Assembly (NCBI RefSeq): GCF_030538695.1
Contig: NZ_JAUNTN010000012.1
Span: forward strand, 49,119-113,118
Direction: 5' to 3'
Length of the DNA: 64,000 nt
From: Paracoccus sp. (in: a-proteobacteria)
GTDB lineage: Bacteria > Pseudomonadota > Alphaproteobacteria > Rhodobacterales > Rhodobacteraceae
Shown here: piece after piece, positions 53,036 to 60,540 of the stretch
Layout: each line of letters begins with the position of its first letter
Position numbering within the stretch: the stretch's first letter is position 1
Made by a program: the position numbers and the translations under genes
The notes under the pieces: generated by a model
Seen by the model: only the letters and a program-made list of their open reading frames with translations
Database searches by the model: none
Told to the model about the DNA's origin: nothing

Positions 53036-53788
53036 ATGCAGATTAACGATGAAGTCTTGATGGCCTTCGCGGATGGCGAACTTGACGTGGCAGAGGCCGC
53101 GCAAGTTGCGCAGGCCGTGGCCGGTGATCCGGCGCTGGCGGCGCGGGTTGATCTGTTCCGACAGACGCGGGCGGCGTTACAGGCCGCGCCCGAGGCATCA
53201 CCCAAGGATCAGGCGCTGACGGATATGATCCGGGCGACGCAGGCACAGGCGCAGGACAGCCGGGCGGCTGACCCGCTGGCCGATCAGATCCGGGCCGCAG
53301 CGGCGGCAGCGACCACCGCGCATCTGGCCGGGCGTGACCCGCAGATCGCCGCGAACCGCAGCCTGCCGACCCCGGCCAATCGCAACTGGGCGCCTCTGGC
53401 GGTGGCGGCCTCGCTGGTTCTGGCGCTCGGCATCGGCTGGCTGGCCGGGCCTTGGGGGAACGCCCCCACGCCGGGGCTGGAACCGACCGTCATTGCGGCG
53501 CTGAACAGCCTGCCTTCAGGGGAAAGCACCGGCGACGTCACCGCAATCGCCAGCTTTCGCACCGCTGACGGCACGCTTTGCCGCGAATATGAGACCGCAG
53601 CCGAAATCGCTGTCGCCTGCCGCGCAGGCAGCACTTGGGAAAACCGTTTCGCTGCCGCGCAGGTCGATTCGCCGGATTACGTTCCCGCCTCGGGCGAAGG
53701 TAATGTGGACGACTTTCTGGCCAGCATCGGCGCTGGCGAGCCGCTGACCACGGCGGATGAGCAATCCGCGCTGGCAACGCTGAACTGA
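53036..53788 (+). CDS. Putative membrane anti-sigma factor
   Basis: A 250-residue protein with an N-terminal cytoplasmic domain (INDEVLMAFADGELDVAEAAQVAQAV, the DxxLxAYxDGEL-like opening of anti-sigma factors), one membrane helix at about residues 119-139 and a C-terminal periplasmic domain of about 110 residues with two cysteines. No zinc-binding HxxxCxxC is present, so it is of the zinc-free type. The ATG at 53036 has AGGGTGG at 5-6 bases and is preferred to an upstream GTG. Its place right after the sigma gene supports the role; it has its own promoter P2. Confidence 0.85.
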   Translation: MQINDEVLMAFADGELDVAEAAQVAQAVAGDPALAARVDLFRQTRAALQAAPEASPKDQALTDMIRATQAQAQDSRAADPLADQIRAAAAAATTAHLAGRDPQIAANRSLPTPANRNWAPLAVAASLVLALGIGWLAGPWGNAPTPGLEPTVIAALNSLPSGESTGDVTAIASFRTADGTLCREYETAAEIAVACRAGSTWENRFAAAQVDSPDYVPASGEGNVDDFLASIGAGEPLTTADEQSALATLN

Positions 53789-53907
53789 TCGTCTGAACGC
53801 TTTGGGCAGGGCCGCTCGCCGGCCCCGTGCCGCCTCTGGCGGCTTCGTTGCGGGGCTGTGGCTGCAACCTTGCGTGACGCACCCGTTGCAGGAAAGTTTC
53901 CAGCGCC

Positions 53908-53936
53908 GGGAATAAGCGGCGCAGCACGGCGTAAGC
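53908..53936 (+). promoter_or_regulatory. ECF-type promoter P3 for the SLC13 transporter
   Basis: GGGAATAA (53908-53915), 14 bases, CGTAAGC (53930-53936), ending 27 bases before the transporter ATG. Identical boxes and spacing to P2 and P4. Confidence 0.85.
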
Positions 53937-53963
53937 ATGACAGTTTGATGAAGGACAACTGCC

Positions 53964-55757
53964 ATGACCAGCACAACCGGCCCCCGCCAGATCACCCTGA
54001 CCCTGCCCGCCCCACGCAGCCTGCTGGCACTGGGGCTGGCCGCCGGGATTGTTGCGGGCGGGCTGGCCCTGCCGGGGTTGGAACGTCCTGGCCAGTTGTC
54101 GCTGATCGCGGTCGGGCTGGCGATGGTCGGCTGGATCTTTACCCGCCTGCCGGAATCGCTGGTGGCGCTGGCCGTCGTGCTGGCTCTGGTCGCGGGCGGC
54201 GTGTTGGGCGAGACTGAGCTGTTCGGCGCTTTGGGCAGCGAGCTGGTCTGGCTGCTGCTGGCGGCTTTCGTGATTGCCGCCGTGCTGAAGGACGCGCGGC
54301 TGACCGAACGGCTGGTTGCGCCGCTGGCCGCGCGCGGGCCACGTTTCAGGCCATTCGCCTTTATGCTGACGCTGGCGATTGCGGCAACGGCTTTTGTGCT
54401 GCCCTCGACTTCGGGACGGGCCGCGCTGCTGATGCCGGTGTTTCTGGCGCTGGCCGGGGCGCTGCCGGACCGGCGGCTGGTTCGGCCGCTGGCGCTGATC
54501 TTTCCCACCGTGATCCTTTTGTCGGCGGGGGCCTCGCTGATCGGGGCGGGTGCGCATCTGCTGGCCGCCGAGGCGATCCGCAGCGCCACCGGCCTGCGTC
54601 TGGGCTATCTGGACTGGGCGCTGCTGGGCCTGCCCTTTGCGCTGCTGAGCAGCCTTGCCGGAACGGCGCTGATCCTGTGGCTGTTCGTGCCGCGCGACTT
54701 GCGCCGCGCCCGGATCAGCGCGCCGGAACAGGCCCCGGCGGACCCTGCGCTGACCGCCCGTCAGCGCCGCATCGGGCTGGTGCTGGCCACGCTGGTGGCG
54801 CTGTGGCTGAGCGCCCCCTGGCACGGAATCGGCATGGCGATGGTCGCGTTGATCGGGGCGATGGTCTTGCTGACCAAACCCTTTACCCCGCGCAAGACCA
54901 AAGAGATGTTCCGCGCCGTCGATGTCGAGTTGCTGCTGTATATGGCCGCCACCGTGCTGCTGGCGCAGGCGATGACCAAGACCGGGGCTGACCGCTGGCT
55001 GGCTGGGCAGGCGCTGGCGGCTCTGCCTGCGTCCCTGTCGGGCAACCTGCCGGTGATCGCGGTGATCCTGTCAGCGATTGCGGTGACGGCGCATTTGTTC
55101 GTGACCTCACGTTCGGCGCGGGCGGCGGTGCTGATCCCTGCGGTGGCGCTGCCGCTGGCCGGGTTCGGGCATGATGCGGCGCTGATGATCCTGATTGCGG
55201 TCATGGGGACCGGCTTTTGCCAGACGATGATGGCTTCGGCCAAGCCGGTGGCGATCTTTGCCAATGCCGAGGCCGAAACCTTTGACCAGCGCGACCTGTT
55301 CCGGCTGGCCTTGCCGCTGATGCCGGTGGTCTGGCTGCTGCTGACCGGCTTTGCGCTGACGGTCTGGCCCGCACAACTGGCCGGGATGCGTGGCGAGGTC
55401 GCCACCCCGGTGGCAGAAACCCAGCTTGCCGAAACGCTGCCTGTGCCGGGCGCAATTCAGCCGCAAGCCCCTGCCATGGTCAGCGCGACCCCGGTTATCG
55501 CAGCCCCGGTTATCGCTGCCCCGGCCCTTGCGCTGACGGAAAGCGCCCGGCCCGCGCCACGCCCGACGATCCGCAGCGCCGCCGTTACCGGCCCGGCCAA
55601 CGCCAGCCCGTCCAACACCAGCACGGCCAAGGCCCCTGCCCCCACGCGCCGGGCCACGACCCCGCGCCGCGCCGCGCAACCCGCAAACCTGCGCCAGCTT
55701 CAGCGCGACATCAACCGCGCCGCCCGGCCCTTTGGCCTGCGCGTTACCCTGCGCTAA
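53964..55757 (+). CDS. SLC13/DASS-family anion transporter with long C-terminal tail
   Basis: A 597-residue membrane protein with about 12 hydrophobic segments, of the SLC13/CitM-like permease type. The duplicated hairpin motifs are visible as LPSTSGRAALLMP (about residue 150) and VTSRSARAAVLIP (about 380), followed by the family's substrate-binding SAKP segment. The last 130 residues are an Ala/Pro/Thr-rich tail with basic end (LRQLQRDINRAARPFGLRVTLR is split by no motif) not found in most family members. Next to glycerate kinase and under the same promoter class, so glycerate or a related hydroxy acid is a reasonable substrate guess. Confidence 0.85.
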   Translation: MTSTTGPRQITLTLPAPRSLLALGLAAGIVAGGLALPGLERPGQLSLIAVGLAMVGWIFTRLPESLVALAVVLALVAGGVLGETELFGALGSELVWLLLAAFVIAAVLKDARLTERLVAPLAARGPRFRPFAFMLTLAIAATAFVLPSTSGRAALLMPVFLALAGALPDRRLVRPLALIFPTVILLSAGASLIGAGAHLLAAEAIRSATGLRLGYLDWALLGLPFALLSSLAGTALILWLFVPRDLRRARISAPEQAPADPALTARQRRIGLVLATLVALWLSAPWHGIGMAMVALIGAMVLLTKPFTPRKTKEMFRAVDVELLLYMAATVLLAQAMTKTGADRWLAGQALAALPASLSGNLPVIAVILSAIAVTAHLFVTSRSARAAVLIPAVALPLAGFGHDAALMILIAVMGTGFCQTMMASAKPVAIFANAEAETFDQRDLFRLALPLMPVVWLLLTGFALTVWPAQLAGMRGEVATPVAETQLAETLPVPGAIQPQAPAMVSATPVIAAPVIAAPALALTESARPAPRPTIRSAAVTGPANASPSNTSTAKAPAPTRRATTPRRAAQPANLRQLQRDINRAARPFGLRVTLR

Positions 55758-56059
55758 CCGCGCATCACCGGCAGACCCGCCAGCGCATCCCGCAGGCGGG
55801 CCATGTCTTGGGGCGGCATATCGCACAGGATCAGCCCTTCGGCCTGATTCCAGCCGCCCCTTCCGGCGATCAGCACCCGGTCAGAGTCCAGCGGCACGGG
55901 AACCCCGACACCGTAACAGCGCAAGCACATGGGCGTAGGCATGGGCGTGAACGCGGAAAACTCGGCCACGCTGATCACATCGGGGTGCGCACCATCCACA
56001 GCCCCCAATTCCAACCCATATTCAGCCGCAGCGTGACCCTGCCGAAACCCTGCCGACAT
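55754..56059 (-). CDS. Hypothetical 101-residue protein (doubtful)
   Basis: An open frame of 101 codons between the transporter and glycerate kinase, on the opposite strand. The C-terminal half (VLIAGRGGWNQAEGLILCDMPPQDM ... LRDALAGLPVMRG read in pieces) has codon use like a real gene, and a CLRC cysteine pair is present; the N-terminal part is less convincing, and no good ribosome site is seen. No family recognised. It overlaps the transporter stop by four bases. If it is not a gene, this 388-base stretch holds only promoter P4. Confidence 0.4.
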   Translation of the reverse strand: MSAGFRQGHAAAEYGLELGAVDGAHPDVISVAEFSAFTPMPTPMCLRCYGVGVPVPLDSDRVLIAGRGGWNQAEGLILCDMPPQDMARLRDALAGLPVMRG

Positions 56060-56087
56060 AAAATCGTCACATTTTTCCCCACCGCAC

Positions 56088-56116
56088 GGGAATAAGCCCT
56101 GACCCGCAGCGTAAGC
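56088..56116 (+). promoter_or_regulatory. ECF-type promoter P4 for glycerate kinase
   Basis: GGGAATAA (56088-56095), 14 bases, CGTAAGC (56110-56116), ending 29 bases before the glycerate kinase ATG. Confidence 0.85.
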
Positions 56117-56145
56117 CTTCCAATCAGATTGGAAAGGAAAAACCC

Positions 56146-57303
56146 ATGTCTCTCACCTTGCTGATCGCGCCTTCGGGCTTCAAGGAATCGCTGTCGGTCA
56201 ATGACGTGACCCACGCCATTTCCGAAGGCGTCCTGCAAGCGATGCCCGATGCGCAAATCCTGTCCGCGCCGATGGTGGATGGTGGCGAAGGCACCACCGA
56301 AGCCCTGATCGCCGCGACCAATGGCCGCCTGATCCCCGCAACCGTGACCGGCCCGGTCGGCGACCCGGTGGCCAGCTTCTGGGGCCTGATGGGCGACGGC
56401 GAAACCGCCGTGATCGAGATGGCCGCCGCCGCTGGCCTGTCGCTGGTGCCGCGCGACCGCCGCAACCCGATGCTGACCACCAGCCGGGGCGTGGGCGAGC
56501 TGATCCTCAGGGCGCTGGATCATGGCGTCAAGCGCATCCTGATCGGCTGCGGTGACAGCGGCATCAATGACGGCGGCGCGGGCATGGCGCAGGCGCTTGG
56601 GGCGCGGCTGCTGGACGCCAACGGGCGCGACCTGCCCGCAGGTGGCGGCGCGCTGGTGCATCTGGCCCGCATCGACATGGCCGGGCTGGACCCGCGGCTG
56701 AAGCGGGTGCAGATCGACGCCGCCGTGAACTGGCACAACATGCTGCTGGGGGAAAAGGGCGTCGCCCGCGTCTTTGGCCCGCAAAAGGGCGCAACGCCGG
56801 GGCAGGTTCAGGTGCTGGAAGCCGGGCTGGAAACCTATGCCGCGCTGATCCGCGCCGAAACCGGCATCGACCTTGGCGCCGCTCAGGGCGCAGGCGCCTC
56901 GGGCGGGCTTGGCGCCGGGCTGATTGCCTTCGCCGGTGCAACGCTGCATCCGCGCTTTGATATTGTCCTGCAATATCTGGATTTTGACGCACTGCTGGGG
57001 CGGGCCGATCTGGTCATTACGGCAGAAGGCTCGCTGGACGGTCAATCGCCCTATGGCAAAGTCCCCTGCGAGGTCTCGCGCCGCGCCGCCGCGCTGAATA
57101 TCCCAACGGTCGCGCTGGCCGGGACCATCGGCAAAGGGGCCAGCCTGACCTTTGACCACGGGATTGCGGCCTTCGCCTCAATCGTCAAGCGGCCCTGCTC
57201 GCTGGAGGAAGCCATCGCCAAGGGGGACAAGCTGCTGCGCCGCGCCGCCGAAGACGCCATGCGCATGATGCAGGTCGGCTTGCGACTGGCAGCGCGGGCC
57301 TGA
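56146..57303 (+). CDS. glxK: Glycerate 2-kinase (GarK/GlxK type)
   Basis: A 385-residue class I glycerate kinase that feeds glycerate into lower glycolysis as a phosphoglycerate. IAPSGFKESLSVNDV at the N-terminus, PMVDGGEGTTEAL, GCGDSGINDGGAGMAQALG and the PEG-like TAEGSLDGQSPYGKVP motif are canonical. The ribosome site is GGAAAGGAAA. It has its own ECF-type promoter and ends in an 11-base-pair hairpin. The neighbouring SLC13 transporter suggests an uptake-and-phosphorylate pair. Confidence 0.95.
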   Translation: MSLTLLIAPSGFKESLSVNDVTHAISEGVLQAMPDAQILSAPMVDGGEGTTEALIAATNGRLIPATVTGPVGDPVASFWGLMGDGETAVIEMAAAAGLSLVPRDRRNPMLTTSRGVGELILRALDHGVKRILIGCGDSGINDGGAGMAQALGARLLDANGRDLPAGGGALVHLARIDMAGLDPRLKRVQIDAAVNWHNMLLGEKGVARVFGPQKGATPGQVQVLEAGLETYAALIRAETGIDLGAAQGAGASGGLGAGLIAFAGATLHPRFDIVLQYLDFDALLGRADLVITAEGSLDGQSPYGKVPCEVSRRAAALNIPTVALAGTIGKGASLTFDHGIAAFASIVKRPCSLEEAIAKGDKLLRRAAEDAMRMMQVGLRLAARA

Positions 57304-57326
57304 GAAGGGCCTGAAGGCATAAAATA

Positions 57327-57356
57327 GCGGGCGGCGGGAATAGATCCGCCGCCCGC
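57327..57356. terminator. Perfect 11-base-pair hairpin after glycerate kinase
   Basis: GCGGGCGGCGG (57327-57337) pairs with CCGCCGCCCGC (57346-57356) around an 8-base loop, 24 bases after the glxK stop. A T-run is missing. The right arm and loop overlap promoter P5, so the same DNA may end one transcript and start the next. Confidence 0.75.
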
Positions 57357-57364
57357 GCGTATTC
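57336..57364 (+). promoter_or_regulatory. ECF-type promoter P5 for the PepSY-like gene
   Basis: GGGAATAG (57336-57343), 14 bases, CGTATTC (57358-57364), ending 32-33 bases before the ATG of the secreted PepSY-like gene. It differs from P2-P4 by one base in the -35 box and two in the -10 box. The -35 box begins in the stem and lies over the loop of the glxK hairpin. Confidence 0.72.
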
Positions 57365-57396
57365 AGGGCAGATGATGAAACAGAAAGGAAATCATC

Positions 57397-57780
57397 ATGT
57401 TCCGCAAAATCGCCCTTGCAGGGATTTTGGCTGCCATCGCAGGCACCGCCTCGGCCCAAAGCCTTGAACGTCAGATCTATAACCAATTGCGCGCACAAGG
57501 TTACACCAATATCGAAATCGAGCGTGACGATGGCAAGATCGAGGTCGAAGCCCGCCGCCGTGGCGTGGAAATCGAGCGCGTTTACAGCGCCCGCACCGGC
57601 CGCCTGCTGAAACAGGAAATCGACCGCGACGATGACGACCGCCGCCGGGTCAGCCGCCGCGACCGCGACGACGACCGCAAGAACGCCCGGCGCGGCAAGC
57701 GTGACGAACACAAGGCGCGAAAGGGTGGCAACCGCCGCGATGACCGCCGCCGTGACCGGGAAGATGACGACGACGATTGA
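57397..57780 (+). CDS. Secreted PepSY-like protein with highly charged tail
   Basis: A 127-residue exported protein. The signal peptide ends after GTASA (residue 20). Residues 21-75 look like one PepSY-type domain (LERQIYNQLRAQGYTNIEIE ... GRLLKQEID in pieces), a fold found in the pro-regions and inhibitors of secreted peptidases. The remaining 50 residues are almost entirely Arg, Asp, Lys and Gly and finish with five Asp. It is under promoter P5 of the class that also drives the secreted S8 protease, which itself carries an Asp run. A role as protease inhibitor or calcium/metal-sensitive partner is my inference. Confidence 0.8.
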   Translation: MFRKIALAGILAAIAGTASAQSLERQIYNQLRAQGYTNIEIERDDGKIEVEARRRGVEIERVYSARTGRLLKQEIDRDDDDRRRVSRRDRDDDRKNARRGKRDEHKARKGGNRRDDRRRDREDDDDD

Positions 57781-57808
57781 TCCTGTCGGCCCGTTATCAC
57801 CCTGTCGG

Positions 57809-57830
57809 CCCCTGTCTTTTCAGACAGGGG
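57809..57830 (+). terminator. Terminator hairpin after the PepSY-like gene
   Basis: CCCCTGTC-TTTTCA-GACAGGGG forms a perfect 8-base-pair stem 29 bases after the stop, followed by TCTTG. The T-run is weak, but the stem and position suit a terminator that separates the regulon from the ABC transporter operon. Confidence 0.7.
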
Positions 57831-57854
57831 TCTTGACGTTATTTTCCGTGCCGC

Positions 57855-57883
57855 TTGAGGCTGCGCGGCTTTGTGCCTATGCT
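57855..57883 (+). promoter_or_regulatory. Possible housekeeping promoter of the peptide ABC operon
   Basis: TTGAGG (57855-57860), 17 bases, TATGCT (57878-57883), 26 bases before the binding-protein ATG. Both boxes are two mismatches or fewer from the sigma-70 consensus. It lacks the GGGAATAA box of the preceding genes, so the ABC operon appears to be outside the ECF regulon. Confidence 0.4.
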
Positions 57884-57909
57884 GCGCGGGATGAAAACAG
57901 GGGGATAAC

Positions 57910-59487
57910 ATGACGAAACTTGTTTCGCGGCTGACCGCCGGCACAGCTTTGGCGCTGGCCCTGTCGCTGACCGCCGCCAATGCCGAGACCCTGCGCTGGG
58001 CGCGCAGCGCCGATGCGCTGACCATGGATCCGCACGCACAGAACGAAGGCCCCACGCTGACGCTGCTGCACAATGTCTATGAAACGCTGCTGGGCCGCGA
58101 CACCGACGGCACGCTGACCCCGCGCCTGGCGACCGAATGGGCGGTGGACCCGGAAGACCCCTCGGTTTGGGTGTTCAAGCTGCGCGAAGGCGTCAAGTTC
58201 CACGATGGTGCCGATTTCACCGCCGAAGACGTGGTGTTCTCGCTGAACCGCGCCAAGGCCGAAACCTCCGACTTCAAGGCGCTGCACGCCGCCGTGGCCA
58301 GCGTCGAGGCTGACGGCGATTACACCGTCCGCGTCAAGATGAACGGCCCCGCGCCGATCTATCCGCAGAACCTGACCAACACGTTCATGGTCGATAAGGG
58401 CTGGACCGAGGCGAACAACGTCGTCGCCCCGCAGAACTTTGCCGCCGGTGAGGATAACTTTGCCGTCCGCAACACCAACGGCACCGGGCCTTACAAACTG
58501 GTCAGCCGCGACCCCGAGGTGCGCACCGTCCTGACCCATTTCGACGGGCATTGGGACGAAACGCCGCCGGTGACGGACATCGTTTACACCCCGATCAAAG
58601 AGGCCGCGACCCGCGTTGCCGCCCTGCTGTCGGGCGAGGTGGACTTTGTGCAGGACGTGCCGGTTCAGGACATTCAGCGTCTGGAAACCACCGACAGCGT
58701 GACCGTGACCACCGGGCCGGAAAACCGTTCGATCTATTTCGCCTATGACATGGGTTCGGACAAGCTGCGCTCGGGCGATACGCAGGAAAACCCGTTCAAG
58801 AAGCCCGAGGTGCGCGAAGCCTTCTGGCTGGCGCTGGATCGTGACGCGATTAAAACCGTTGTGATGCGCGGCCAGTCTGATCCGTCGGGTGTCGCGGTGC
58901 CGCCCTTCGTGAACGGCTGGACCGAGGAACTGAACGCCTATGCCGCCCCCGATTACGACCGGGCCAAGGAATTGCTGGCCGAGGCGGGCTATCCCAACGG
59001 GTTCAGTCTGGACCTGCATTGCCCGAACGACCGCTATCTGAATGACGAGGCGATCTGTCAGGCTTATGTCGGGATGCTGGGCCGCATCGGCGTGCGCGCC
59101 AATCTGGTGGCACAAAACCGCAGCCTGCATTTCCCCGCGGTCCAGAACGGCGAGGCTGATTTCTTCCTGATGGGCTGGGGCGTGCCGCCGTTTGACAGCC
59201 AGTATGTGTTCGACTTCCTGATCCACAGCAAAACCGACGATTTGGGCGGCTGGAACGCCTCGAACTATTCCGATGCGGATGTGGATGCGAAAATCGACTC
59301 ACTGTCCTCGGACGTGGACGAACAGCACCGCAACAACACCATCAACGAGATCTGGAACAAGGTTCAGGAAGATCGCGTGTTGCTGAACGTGCATAATCAG
59401 GTGCTGGCCTATGCGACCCGCAAGGGCGTGAACATCGCCGTCCACCCGGAAAACCAGCCGCGTATTCCGACGGTTTCTTTCGACTAA
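57910..59487 (+). CDS. Peptide/nickel ABC transporter substrate-binding protein (family 5)
   Basis: A 525-residue periplasmic binding protein. The signal peptide ends after TAANA (residue 25); the mature part has the family 5 opening (LRWARSADALTMDPHA), WVFKLREGVKFHDG and the long C-terminal lobe. The ligand is a di- or oligopeptide or similar compound; it cannot be fixed by eye. First gene of a complete five-gene transporter. A terminator-like hairpin follows the stop, which would raise the level of this protein over the permeases. Confidence 0.94.
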   Translation: MTKLVSRLTAGTALALALSLTAANAETLRWARSADALTMDPHAQNEGPTLTLLHNVYETLLGRDTDGTLTPRLATEWAVDPEDPSVWVFKLREGVKFHDGADFTAEDVVFSLNRAKAETSDFKALHAAVASVEADGDYTVRVKMNGPAPIYPQNLTNTFMVDKGWTEANNVVAPQNFAAGEDNFAVRNTNGTGPYKLVSRDPEVRTVLTHFDGHWDETPPVTDIVYTPIKEAATRVAALLSGEVDFVQDVPVQDIQRLETTDSVTVTTGPENRSIYFAYDMGSDKLRSGDTQENPFKKPEVREAFWLALDRDAIKTVVMRGQSDPSGVAVPPFVNGWTEELNAYAAPDYDRAKELLAEAGYPNGFSLDLHCPNDRYLNDEAICQAYVGMLGRIGVRANLVAQNRSLHFPAVQNGEADFFLMGWGVPPFDSQYVFDFLIHSKTDDLGGWNASNYSDADVDAKIDSLSSDVDEQHRNNTINEIWNKVQEDRVLLNVHNQVLAYATRKGVNIAVHPENQPRIPTVSFD

Positions 59488-59507
59488 AACCTGAACCCAG
59501 GCTGAAC

Positions 59508-59529
59508 GGGGCCGCCGCCGTGCGGCCCC
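59508..59529 (+). terminator. Attenuating hairpin between binding protein and permease
   Basis: GGGGCCGC-CGCCGT-GCGGCCCC is a perfect 8-base-pair stem starting 21 bases after the binding-protein stop and followed by CTTTCT. In ABC operons such partial terminators protect the 5' part of the message and cut read-through into the permease genes. Confidence 0.75.
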
Positions 59530-59549
59530 CTTTCTGATCCGAGGCATCC

Positions 59550-60530
59550 ATGCTTGCATTTACCATCCGGCGGCTGGCGCAATCCGTTCTGGTCATGCTG
59601 GCCGTCGCGCTGGTGGCCTTTGCGCTGTTCCGGTTCGTGGGCGACCCCGTTGCCACCATGCTGGGACAAGAGGCATCCGCCGCCGACCGCGCCGCGCTGC
59701 GTGACCAGTTGGGGCTGAACGATCCGTTCGTCGTGCAGTTCTGGAACTTTATCACCCGCGCCGTGCAGGGTGATTTCGGCGTGTCCTATCGCCTGCGCGA
59801 ACCCGTTTTGCCTCTGATCCTGTCGCGCCTGCCCGCCACACTGGAACTGGCGCTGGTTTCGGGGACGGCGGCGTTCATCGGCGGGGTGGGGCTTGGGATC
59901 TACACCGCGCTGCGCCGCAAGGGCTGGCTGTCGAACCTGATTATGACGGTTTCGCTGATCGGGGTGTCACTGCCTACATTCCTGATCGGTGTGCTGCTGA
60001 TCTGGATTTTCGCGGTGGAGCTGAAATGGCTGCCGTCCTTTGGGCGGGGCGAGACCGTGCGCCTTGGCTGGTGGACGACCGGGTTTCTGACGCCATCGGG
60101 GCGGGCCTCGCTGATCCTGCCGGCGATTACGCTGGGCCTGTATCAGATGACGCTGATCATGCGTCTGGTCCGGGCCGAGATGCTGGAGGTGCTGCGTGCC
60201 GATTACATCAAATTCGCCCGCGCACGGGGGCTGTCGCAACGCGCGATCCATTTCGGCCATGCGCTGAAAAACACGCTGGTGCCGGTCATCACCATTACGG
60301 GCCTGCAACTTGGGTCGATCATTGCCTTTTCGATCATCACCGAAACCGTGTTCCAATGGCCCGGCGTCGGTGCGCTGTTCATCAACTCGGTTCAGGCGGT
60401 GGATGTGCCGGTCATGGCGGCCTACCTTATGATGATCGCGCTGGTGTTCGTTGTCATCAACCTGATCGTTGACATGCTGTATTACGCCGTCGATCCGCGC
60501 CTGCGCGCGGACCGGGGCGCGGCGCATTAA
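59550..60530 (+). CDS. Peptide ABC transporter permease (DppB type)
   Basis: A 326-residue inner-membrane permease with six helices. The N-terminal FTIRRLAQSVLVML and FRFVGDPVATMLG are DppB-like, and the EAA loop that contacts the ATPase is DYIKFARARGLSQRAIHFGHALKN, given here in the family position near residue 215. The next permease starts ten bases after its stop. Confidence 0.94.
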   Translation: MLAFTIRRLAQSVLVMLAVALVAFALFRFVGDPVATMLGQEASAADRAALRDQLGLNDPFVVQFWNFITRAVQGDFGVSYRLREPVLPLILSRLPATLELALVSGTAAFIGGVGLGIYTALRRKGWLSNLIMTVSLIGVSLPTFLIGVLLIWIFAVELKWLPSFGRGETVRLGWWTTGFLTPSGRASLILPAITLGLYQMTLIMRLVRAEMLEVLRADYIKFARARGLSQRAIHFGHALKNTLVPVITITGLQLGSIIAFSIITETVFQWPGVGALFINSVQAVDVPVMAAYLMMIALVFVVINLIVDMLYYAVDPRLRADRGAAH

Positions 60531-60540
60531 GGGGGTGCCG

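Noticed and set aside
53516-54824. Long minus-strand frames opposite the anti-sigma and transporter genes
   Set aside because: Composition dominated by Arg, Gln, Ser and Pro, no motif, and strong plus-strand genes in the same place.
55975-57159. A 394-codon minus-strand open frame opposite glycerate kinase
   Set aside because: Glycerate kinase on the plus strand has all family motifs, a ribosome site and a promoter; the antisense frame has none.
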